Source of the DNA: Undaria pinnatifida
Taxonomy: Eukaryota > Sar > Phaeophyceae > Laminariales > Alariaceae
Length of the DNA stretch: 64,000 bases
NCBI GenBank assembly: GCA_012845835.1
Contig: JABAKD010000002.1
Location: 25,317,210-25,381,209 of the forward strand
Direction of reading: 5' to 3'
Part shown: positions 55,914-64,000 of the stretch, piece by piece
How positions within the stretch are numbered: the first letter of the stretch is position 1
Layout of the letters: the number at the start of each line of letters is the position of its first letter
Notes under the pieces: model-generated
What the model was told of the DNA's origin: nothing
Databases searched by the model: none
What the model saw: the letters and a program-made list of their open reading frames with translations, nothing else
Translations under genes and position numbers: made by a program

Positions 55914-56424
55914 GTGGCAGGCATCGGATTACACTGAGTTCCGCCGGAACTACGCAATGCTGATGCAAGACCCCTCCCTAGAGAAGGAGGAGTGTGAGAA
56001 GGACTTTGACAACTGCGACAACTACACCAACAACGACGAAAACTGCTACGTGGACTACAACAACAACGTGGGAGGCGTACCACTCCAGGAGAATGAAAAC
56101 CGTGTCCCCTATGCTGTGGCCTCCGTGAACGAGCCCCACTCGGCGCCGGGGACAGCAGGGTACCACTACGGCGGGGGGATTGCGTGCGCCCCGCATGTAC
56201 ATGTGATGGCTGGGAGAGCACAGCATGCACCGACCGCTACTGTCGAGGGGGTGTTGGTTGTGGCCGCGGCGCCTGCCCCTGCTGTATTGGCGTCCCGCCC
56301 ATACCCCACGAATGAGATGTCTGGTGTTGGTGTTGTCAAGCAAAATGGAGGAGGCATGTTCAAGGGGGGTCCTGGTGTGCCTGCGGGTCAGGGACGGGCG
56401 ACGAAGTCGACTCGCTATGAGAGG
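55914..56424 (+). CDS. Gene 2, central exon
   Basis: Acceptor AACAACAG, donor GAGAGG|GTGAGT. It completes the split Trp codon of the previous exon, giving ELWWQASDYTEFRRNYAM across the junction, then an acidic Asn/Asp-rich stretch (CEKDFDNCDNYTNNDENCY), a Gly/Ala/Val-rich middle and a basic end (GRATKSTRYER). The joined LWW...DY..FRR.Y motif is strong evidence that the two exons belong together. Function unknown. Confidence 0.8.
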
Positions 56425-56664
56425 GTGAGTTTTCCGAGGGAGTAAAGACGTTAGCTATGAGTTCGACGAATTCACGGTCGATATTTATCTGCAAGCTGCG
56501 TACTACATCGATCGCCCGTTTTTTATACCAGATACATTTTAGGATATCGTAGGTTGTAGCGGATCTAGATTGATGGAAACATGAGTTTAATGTGCGAACA
56601 CACGCGAAAGTGTTTGATCGATCGCTCTTTTTCTTTTAGATATGTACCCTGGTACAAGCTACAC

Positions 56665-56805
56665 TGCTGTAGTTCCAAGGGGAGTCGCCGACCTATATCC
56701 TTCATGAGGATACATACCCAGTAATACGCGCGATCGGAGTATCGCACACAGCTTGCAAATGAGTTTCGACGAAATCTTCGATCTCACAGCTGGGGTGTAT
56801 TTTTT
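56665..56805 (-). mobile_element. MITE-like element, copy 3 (inverted)
   Basis: On the minus strand it matches 19352-19495 from CAGCTGTGAGATCGAAGAT through GATACTCCGATCGCGCGTAT to GATATAGGTCGGCGACTCCC and the terminal AGTGTAGC. Confidence 0.75.
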
Positions 56806-57087
56806 TTCTTTCAAATATGTATGTACGGTTGTGTGACACATGATGCGTTCCATGTTTTTGTTTGGTGCCTCGAATCATAGTTTTTCCTTTATTTGATTTC
56901 AGCGTTGCATCTTATAGCATTCTGTACCGGCGATAAGTTATTAGACTATGCTGTTTATTTGAGCCCCACGTGAGTACTCGTACGAGGGCAAGAACTCGTG
57001 GTTGTGATACGCCGTACTATAATAAAGTCGATATTATAGTGTTGGGTGTGTACTACCAGGTAGTATTTTTCTCTGGGGTATCCCTCC

Positions 57088-57190
57088 ACTCAATCCGAAG
57101 TGAATGGAGCCTGTCCTGTGACCACGAACTTGATCATACGAGTTAATGTGAGAACAAGTGTGCACGTACATACGCTCTTTGAGAAGTCGA
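57088..57190 (+). repeat. Dispersed family F copy, inverted relative to 63175-63290
   Basis: Shares TGGAGCCTGTCCTGTGACCA, CTTGATCATACGAGTTAATG and TGAGAACAAG with the complement of 63175-63290. A short piece also occurs at 6405-6445. Confidence 0.75.
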
Positions 57191-57846
57191 ACTGGAACAC
57201 GGAGAGTTGTACGACGAATCGTGTATTAATATTTATTAATAACACATTTTATACCTCGTAAGAGCAGTGGCGATCAACGCTGATTGCCGATGCCCGACCT
57301 GATTATTTATCTGTTGCTTTTCCCGAGGAGGTAATATGCTAGACTGATGATGTGTGGGCACCAATAATGGCGGACACGCATGTATGTTGGCGGGGTTTGG
57401 GAACCCTTCAAATGTACCCGCCCGCCGACTTCTGCCCGGGAGAAACCTTCAACTTGAAAAATTGAACACTACAAAAAATTCGTAGTTGCTGCCCGCGTGT
57501 GGTGTGTGTGGTATTCTAAAGGTTTAGCTATTTCGGTGGTACAAGATGTGCTGGAGGAAACGTCAGTATCAGTGCGCACAAATATCTTGTACCTAGTACA
57601 GTCAGAACTGCGTATAATTTCCGAGCTTTGGCTCTCCTTTCCGGTTGGGTTGTTTCTTCGATTTCCCCTCCGTTTTGTTTGTTTCATTTTCTGTTTTATT
57701 TTTATCTTTGTTTTTATTTGTTTTCTTATTTTGTTTTTGTTTTTTGTTTTTGTTTTTGTTTTTGTTTAGTTCGTATTTCTCTCTTCCAATGTATTTCCGT
57801 TGCTGACGTATGTATGTTGTGCCTGTCGTACCCAGTACTAGGGCAT

Positions 57847-58001
57847 GACATTGCGTTGTCGAATGCATTACGATGCATTATCTCTGTGTCGTGGCTTGTG
57901 ACCACAGAGCTGATCTTTCTAGGGTGAAGAATCAGTACGGACACTGGGTGTGCTGGATGTCGACGAGTAGAAGAACGGTTTAATGTGAAGAACACACACA
58001 C
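57847..58001 (+). repeat. Dispersed family E copy
   Basis: Near-identical to 46191-46346. The two lie in the same orientation on either side of most of gene 2. Confidence 0.85.
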
Positions 58002-58616
58002 ATAAATACGTGATAGGTTGCGTCGTATACCGATCATTTTCGTAGTCCATTCGAGCTGTGCTGTATTCCACCACCTTGCTTTGTTGTCAGTACAGTACTC
58101 GTACTACACTTGTTTTGTGTATTCCGGTTGGTTGGGCATTGTGTTTCCTTCAGAAGCTCAAGTTCGCTTTTTCGCACTCGATTAGTACCTTTCAGCAGCC
58201 CCCTTATCCTATGACTAGTAGTGTTGTCGCCTTTCGCGCTGCAGCGGTACCGCACCATCTCCGCCTCGTTTGTTTTTTTTCAAATTCGTAAGACACCAGC
58301 TGTGAGCTGAAGCCTTTTTTCGAAGGTAATCTTTGCGCCCAACGAATTTTGATGATGTCCTTTTTCACAGATTATGGTGCGCAGCAGCAAAAATTCGTTT
58401 TCTCACCTAACCCCCCGCTCCTAGACGATCATCGTCCCGCAGCCCCCTCCCCAGCGCGCACGGAGACAAGAATAACCCATGAGGCGGACAAAATGTTGTG
58501 TGTTGCTTGTCATATGTTTATTTCAGTGTCCCACGTACCCATCCCCCCTCCCCGATCATCATCCTCCAGCCCGCCCCCACCCCCGCCTCTCATGACTTGC
58601 TGATTTTCCCCCGCAG

Positions 58617-59180
58617 GCTGCCTGGTCCGGATCAAACCTGAGCCTCGACGACCAGCAGCAGAAGCTTGCTTCCCGCGGCCGCGTAGCCGGAGGAGCCCCC
58701 CCCCCCGCCCACGCCCAACGTCGCCACCAGGGACACGGAGGCCAGCGCGTGGCGCGGGTAGGCAACCGCCCCTGCTACGCAGCCGCGCGCCGCGATGGTG
58801 GGCATGACCAGGCGTACAACATGCAGTGCGGTAGGAGTAACTACCAGCACGGTGGAGGAGCAGGAGGAAGGCAGTACTTTGTGAATGGGTATCCGGCTGG
58901 AGTGTACGATGCCCCCCCCCCTAGGGCTGCGTACGGTAACAACGCTCAGTATGGCCATGGTGCGGCGATGGCGGAGGCTTATCTTCCGATTCAGCACCAC
59001 CAGCAGAGGCGGCACCATGTGCAGGGTGGAGGCATGATCGGAGGGGGGGGAGGGACTTCTTTCGTCCCCTCTACGGGGGGGCTTGGGGCTCCCAGCGTTG
59101 TGATGGTGCAGGCGCCGAGCTCGTCGCAGTTCAGCATGTGGCGCAGCCAGCTGGTGTTTTCCCCTGTCATGATGCAGTGA
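58617..59180 (+). CDS. Gene 2, last exon with stop
   Basis: Acceptor TTTTCCCCCGCAG, phase 0. 187 codons to TGA at 59178-59180. It opens AAWSGSNLSLDDQQQKLASR, is rich in Gly, Gln, His and Tyr (for example NMQCGRSNYQHGGGAGG and GNNAQYGHGAA), and ends SMWRSQLVFSPVMMQ. Such composition suggests a disordered tail. An intervening exon between 56424 and 58617 cannot be excluded. Confidence 0.72.
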   Translation, partial: AAWSGSNLSLDDQQQKLASRGRVAGGAPPPAHAQRRHQGHGGQRVARVGNRPCYAAARRDGGHDQAYNMQCGRSNYQHGGGAGGRQYFVNGYPAGVYDAPPPRAAYGNNAQYGHGAAMAEAYLPIQHHQQRRHHVQGGGMIGGGGGTSFVPSTGGLGAPSVVMVQAPSSSQFSMWRSQLVFSPVMMQ

Positions 59181-60175
59181 GTGGTGTTGTAGTTGTCAAG
59201 CTGGGCGAGCGTGCCGCCCGCGCGAGACCCAGTGGGGGGTGGGGTGGGGTAGCAGTTCTAGTGTGTACAGTGGAGACCGAGTTGAACAAAAGAGTGACGA
59301 CAAGGAGAAGAGTGCGAAGGAACAAAGCCTCCTTCGTATATTTTTTATTTTTTCTGTTTCAGCTGTTTTTTGTGTGATTTTTTTTCTTTGATATTTGGCT
59401 CTTTCTATATTGGTTTTGTTTTCGGTCCGAGCTTTTTGGGGTCATGTTGTTCCCCCCCCCACCCGTGTGGGATGTGCGGCGATTGGACGACCAACACATG
59501 TAACGAACGTTTCGAAGCTTTTGCCCACGCTTTTTTTTTTTTTCGTCTTTTTTTGTGTAATGTGTGTGTTTTTCTTCTTTTCTGTTCCTACGTGCACGCT
59601 ACGTTTTTGTCTCTGGGGAAAAATGTGATTTGTTTCCGTTGTACCTTAAAACTAGAAAAGCATTTTTTGTCCTTTTTGAGGGTTTTTCGCGTTTGTTGCC
59701 CTGTTGTTGGCACGACGTTCTTTTCCCTTGCCCCCTCTTTTAATCGTCTCTTTCGGAGACTGTTTTAGATGGAGGTGCCCTATGCACACGGTGATCGACC
59801 GTGGGGTGCTGGATTGGGTTGGCCTGAAGTCTACGCTTTTGTGCTGTCTCGGGCCAGAAAGGAGGAGGGGGGTGACTAGGTCGGTTTTGGAGGGGGACGG
59901 GGGGGGGGGAGGACGGGGGTTGTGATGGTGGAGGGGAGGGGGGGCGGAAGGGGTTGTGATTTTGTTCGAGAATAAATATAGACCTTGGGGCTGGATTGGA
60001 TGTGAGTTTGAGACGACGAGTGATGTTATCATAGCTGTGTCAGTCAGCCAGGCTTTCTGCCCTCCCCCCCCCCCCCCCGCGCCCGCGCTTTCTCACGCCG
60101 TGAAATCAAATATGAGTAAATGGTGTGTTGAGATTACCCGGGGGTTATTTTCGTGTGAAAGCGTTATCATATAGA
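59181..60175 (+). other. Probable 3' UTR / 3' flank of gene 2
   Basis: Strongly T-rich, with open frames giving Phe-rich pseudo-peptides. An AATAAA at 59971-59976 might be a polyadenylation signal, but signals in the presumed lineage are not well enough known to me to rely on it. Confidence 0.35.
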
Positions 60176-62330
60176 GGTGTAGGGAGGGAGAGGCGTAAAA
60201 CCCGGACCCTAGTAGCGAAGGGGTTTTGCACCTTTTTAGACAGGCGGCAGAGGCGCGCAACGCGGCCCTCTGCTTGTACTTATATTGTTGCTCTTGTGTA
60301 GGTCGTGAGTGTTCCCGTCATCTTTAACTTACCGATAACCGAAAAGTTGCGTGTTTTTTTTAGATTTCCGAGTTGACGAGTTATGATTTCTTTTTCTTTT
60401 TCTTCATGTATGAGGTTTTGTATAATCAATCGTGCTCGTGATGCGTTTCCCCCCCCCCCCCCCCCCCCCCTGCCCCTCTCTCTGTGTTTGACTTTGTTTT
60501 GTCGACCGGCGCGTCGAAGAGCGTATGTTTCACGTCGTATTTTAATTGCTTTATGAAGATGCCACACGAAAAAGGTGTAGTGGCTTTATTCTCGAGTATA
60601 ATATGCTGCCATGCGTTCGGCGATTTTTTTTTCGCTGCTGAGTGTATTTTTTTTTCGTGCTTTTTTCGTGTACCCTTTTTTTTCCTCTTTAGTTAGGCCT
60701 TGAGAAAAGTCATAGTTAACTGGTGGACGGGAAGAAAAAGAAGATTACAGGTTGTCGGTTCAATTGAGTGTGTTTTCCTTCGAAGAATTGTCGGTTCCAT
60801 TGATTTATAGTTAAGTCCCACCCGGATTGGTTCTCTGGTGGTTCTTATTTTTGGTCGCTTGGTACTAGAATTGGAGGGTGTGATTAATTTCAATGCAGTC
60901 CAAAAAAGAACTTTTTTGACTGCCTCCCCCCCCCCCCCCACCCCCATTCCCCCCCGTCCTCCCGCGCCCCCTTCAAGCGCGCCGTAATTGTAAACCCTCG
61001 TAGATTTGCGGAGCTGAACAAGGTGGTTTTTTATGGTGGTATGTGTTAGCCAGCGTACGAGTCATGGGAGTTCATATAGACTATACATACTCGAGACACG
61101 CGAGAGAGAGGGGAGGGGGGGGGGGGTCGACTTTGCGGTTGAAAATGCAGTGAGTTTGTGTGTACAGGGTAGAATGCAGCCGGGGAACTCTTCAGTTCGT
61201 GATTGAAGGCATCGACGTGTTTCCCCACAGTTTTTGCTGGCGTTTGGCCAGCCCTTTGTTATACGTCGCCTGGCGCATAGGGAGGGGTGGGCGCTCGGGC
61301 CTTTCATCGTGTGATGTTTTTCATTGCAAATGATGTTTTCATATTGCAAATGTTGTTTGCAAGGTGTATACCTACTACTTACGATAGGCGCGTCTAGGAC
61401 TTTTGGGAGTCCTTTCTTTGTCACATCTTTCTTGAACGGAAAAGTTCTTGAGGGATTTCTTAAGGAACTTTCCTTGAGGAAAATTTCTCACGGAAACTTC
61501 CTGAGTAAATTTCTTTGTCGTGAGACAAACTTGGACCGCCACCGGCGTGCGTCCTAGAACGGGGATAATTTTGTAGATTTTTTTGGTAGGTAGACTCGGA
61601 CGCTCGTTCTGTTCTCGTGTGTTCTTTCTCGTGTTCTCGTGATCGAAGTTCTTTCCAAAATAATATCAGGTTTCTTTTGTGTTGGTAGTGATGGGGTCAG
61701 GTCGGCAGCGGCCGGAGACGAGTCCAGATGTCCCTGCGCCCGCTGATTAACCTTGCCTTGCGCAAGACGGATTGGTAGGTAACAAACGCCAACCGCACGG
61801 TTATGTACACATGGCATTGAACACGCAGCGGAGAGGCGGTGGATGAGGGGGGAGGGGGGGCTAGTGGCCCCGGTGTGCGCAGCAGATACTATTGGTATCT
61901 GCGACTGGGGCGGATCAGACGAAGTGAAAGACAGGAGCGAAGGCTTTTTGGCGATCATGGAAAATATCTTCCCGAGCGTTAGTTTTTCTTTTCTGTTCCC
62001 GATGCCTGAGTGGGTTCTGAGAAAATTCCGGGAATATTCCATGTTTACGCGAGAATCGTTTACAAACTTTGTTTTTGGTGGGTGAGGGTGGGGGTGCGTT
62101 GCGTGGTTATTATATCGATTTGTAGGATTTTTTAGTCGTTTTTTATTCGTTTTATAGCCATGTGATGCGAGGGCATGGAACAATCAATAATAGTAGTATG
62201 TGTAAGACTTGCTGTCATAGTGCTTTTTTTCGTACCCTGGTGTGGTGCACCGAAGCCGAGCCATAGATGGCCATGGCCGTATATATCATCGTAGCAACAT
62301 GGTATCCGGTTTCCGGTGTCTCTTATAATA
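60176..62330. other. Intergenic, no recognisable gene
   Basis: C runs at 60449-60470 and about 60925-60940. The segment 61440-61520 is a quasi-repetition of CTTGAGGAAA/TTTCTT-like pieces. No protein-like frame was found. Confidence 0.4.
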
Positions 62331-62339
62331 GCTGACTGT

Positions 62340-62640
62340 ATTATCTTACGTTTTCTGGACCAAAATACGTCGCAGTAGAACGATAATATCCATCTGGTTG
62401 TGTCTGTATGGGACGGATGTAGCAGATCAGAGAGCTGCGGACATTTGTATCGTCCCGTTTCTATATAGTGTTTTGGCGAAAATATGTCGTCGTGGTAGAA
62501 CTAAATTTTTTCATCTGGTTGTGTTTGGATGGAGCAGGTCTGCAGTCGAGCTGGTTGTGTTTGGATGGGACGGGTCTAGCGGATCAGAGACGGGGCGGGG
62601 GCTTATCGTTCCGTTTCTTAGTGTAGCGTTCGTTCTTCAT
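62340..62640 (+). repeat. Diverged two- to three-copy tandem repeat, about 120-base unit
   Basis: CATCTGGTTGTGT occurs at about 62391 and 62513, with TTGTGTTTGGATGGGACGGG in a partial third copy at 62552. AGCAGATCAGAGA/AGCGGATCAGAGA and CGT(C/T)CCGTTTCT follow in each. Confidence 0.7.
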
Positions 62641-63174
62641 AGCTATTTCGGCAGCGGCAATGATGGTTTCTCTTCGAAACGTATTGTGCTGTACAGACAT
62701 TGATTGAAACGTCGGATTCCGTTGGAACGAAAACAAAATTTTATGTCTCAAGTTGTACCCTACATTTGACCAGCTAATAATGCTGCCGTGGAGTCATCGC
62801 AATATAATGGAAATATACGTGAACGGTGATTTGATTGTTTTATGGCCCGTGTTGGGTCATACCATCATGTTTTATTTCATGAATCTTGAAAACACATTAA
62901 TTATGTTTCTCTTGTTGAGGATGCCGGGTCATCTGTCTCGATAGATGGTACCGCCTCATTATCATTACGATGCTCCTGCCACATCGCGAGAGTCAGTCTG
63001 AGATTGTGGCGTTTCGTTGCTGACCCGCTGACCACTGGCAGTAAGTGGAATTATTTGTTTGACGACCCACGTCGTCGGTGTCTCCACACTGAAGAACCCT
63101 GACGGCAGAGATGTGCGAGATAAGCCTAATATTAGTAGCAAAACGACCAGGCATGTTAAAACCGCCTCTTTGCG

Positions 63175-63290
63175 AACGTATCACACAGACATGAACACCT
63201 TCCTCTTGTTCTCACATTAACTCGCATAATCAAGTCCGTGGTCACAGGACAGGCTCCAGTCATTCTGGAGCTGAGGAGTACCCCAGAGGG
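63175..63290 (-). repeat. Dispersed family F copy
   Basis: Inverted partner of 57088-57190. A family E-like block (CCACATCACCTCGC(C/T)TGTTGT) follows at 63325-63385 and again at 63690-63745, so families E and F may be parts of one larger element. Confidence 0.7.
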
Positions 63291-64000
63291 AAAAACACAA
63301 ACAAACCAAAGGTGGTACACGCGTATATCACATGCCCACATCACCTCGCTTGTTGTTTTTGTAAGATGTATCTCTGTCTTAGAATTGGCAGCCTCAGAGC
63401 CCCACATCGGCACGGTGAAAATCACGGGCGTAAAATCGTACATTTGAGCCAATAATTATGGGAAAAGGGAGTACAGGCAGATATTTTAAAACTGCGGTAG
63501 ACCACACCAACCTACCTTGTATTACGTAGGGTGTTTCGTACATACCGTCTGCATGATCGCCTCCCAACCTATGCCAAACGAAGTATGACTAACGAAGTAA
63601 CGTAGTTGAGCGCGGGTGCACCAAGCGTTCCTTTCTAAACATTGACGATTCGCACTTGTCCCTCTCGTGCTCAATAATAGTGGTGACATTGCATGACCAC
63701 ATCACCTCGCCTGTTGTATTTTGCAATACGTATGTATCTCTTTTATATAATATAATTAGCGATGTCAGAAAATAATGGTAACTATATGATTGTATGTGAC
63801 CTATCGACTGAAATATTTTGTCTTGCGATCCATGTACAACAACAAATTGTGAAGCTTTAACACGTTGTTTACCACACCCAAAGATTGATTGTGTTACATA
63901 CCACATCTAACATCAAATCTTCTAGAATAAATAAACAATGACAGGCAGGTGATATAGAGGGATGTCTTCCGCCTACAAACGTCAGATGTGTCAACACTTT

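Larger units (their letters stand above)
56425..58616 (+). other. Gene 2 last intron (2.2 kb)
   Basis: Contains an inverted copy of the 140-base MITE (56665-56805), a family F copy (57088-57190), a TTTTG-rich stretch (57655-57770) and a family E copy (57847-58001). Confidence 0.65.

Overview
The window is nuclear DNA of an intron-rich, repeat-rich eukaryote. Introns are spliced with GT-AG (and at least one GC-AG) signals, average about 1.7 kb, and are full of microsatellites, minisatellites and remnants of transposable elements. A kinesin-2 (intraflagellar transport) gene implies a flagellated lineage. The tail of the second gene's first recognisable domain, and the end of a decayed LINE, resemble, from memory, proteins of stramenopiles and of brown algae in particular. 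My best guess is a brown alga (Phaeophyceae) with a fairly large genome. This is inference; no search was run.

Two genes can be supported. Gene 1, on the minus strand, is a complete kinesin-2 motor subunit (KIF3/FLA10 type). It runs from an ATG at 45521 to a TGA at 12883. I could assemble it by eye as 19 exons whose splice sites and phases all fit, giving 783 codons. The order is motor domain (exons 1-8), neck (8-10), coiled-coil stalk (10-15), conserved kinesin-2 tail (15-17) and an acidic then basic C-terminus (18-19). Gene 2, on the plus strand and divergent from gene 1, encodes an unrecognised protein with a low-complexity start, a conserved block ending in Leu-Trp-Trp...Asp-Tyr, and a Gly/Gln/His-rich end. 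Its secure exons are 48607-49058, 55914-56424 and 58617-59180. Its first exon is uncertain.

Layout: 1-12882 is intergenic and almost wholly repeats (a LINE-end tandem array, several minisatellites, a SINE-like retroposon). 12883-45521 is gene 1, whose introns hold a solo LTR, trinucleotide arrays, a MITE, a decayed LINE end, a SINE head and several partial tandem copies of the gene's own exons. 45522-46869 is the shared upstream region of the two genes. 46870-59180 is gene 2; its large intron carries a chain of three inverted repeats with a 0.27 kb near-perfect hairpin in the middle. 59181-64000 is a T-rich 3' flank followed by further dispersed repeats.

The most unusual observations are the triple inverted-repeat chain at 49.3-50.4 kb, the repeated partial copies of exon 2 (and of exons 3 and 19) inside the flanking sequence of gene 1, a minisatellite that amplifies the 5' splice site next to exon 11, and a 9-base imperfect palindrome (TACCWGGTA) that is about 25 times more frequent than chance predicts.
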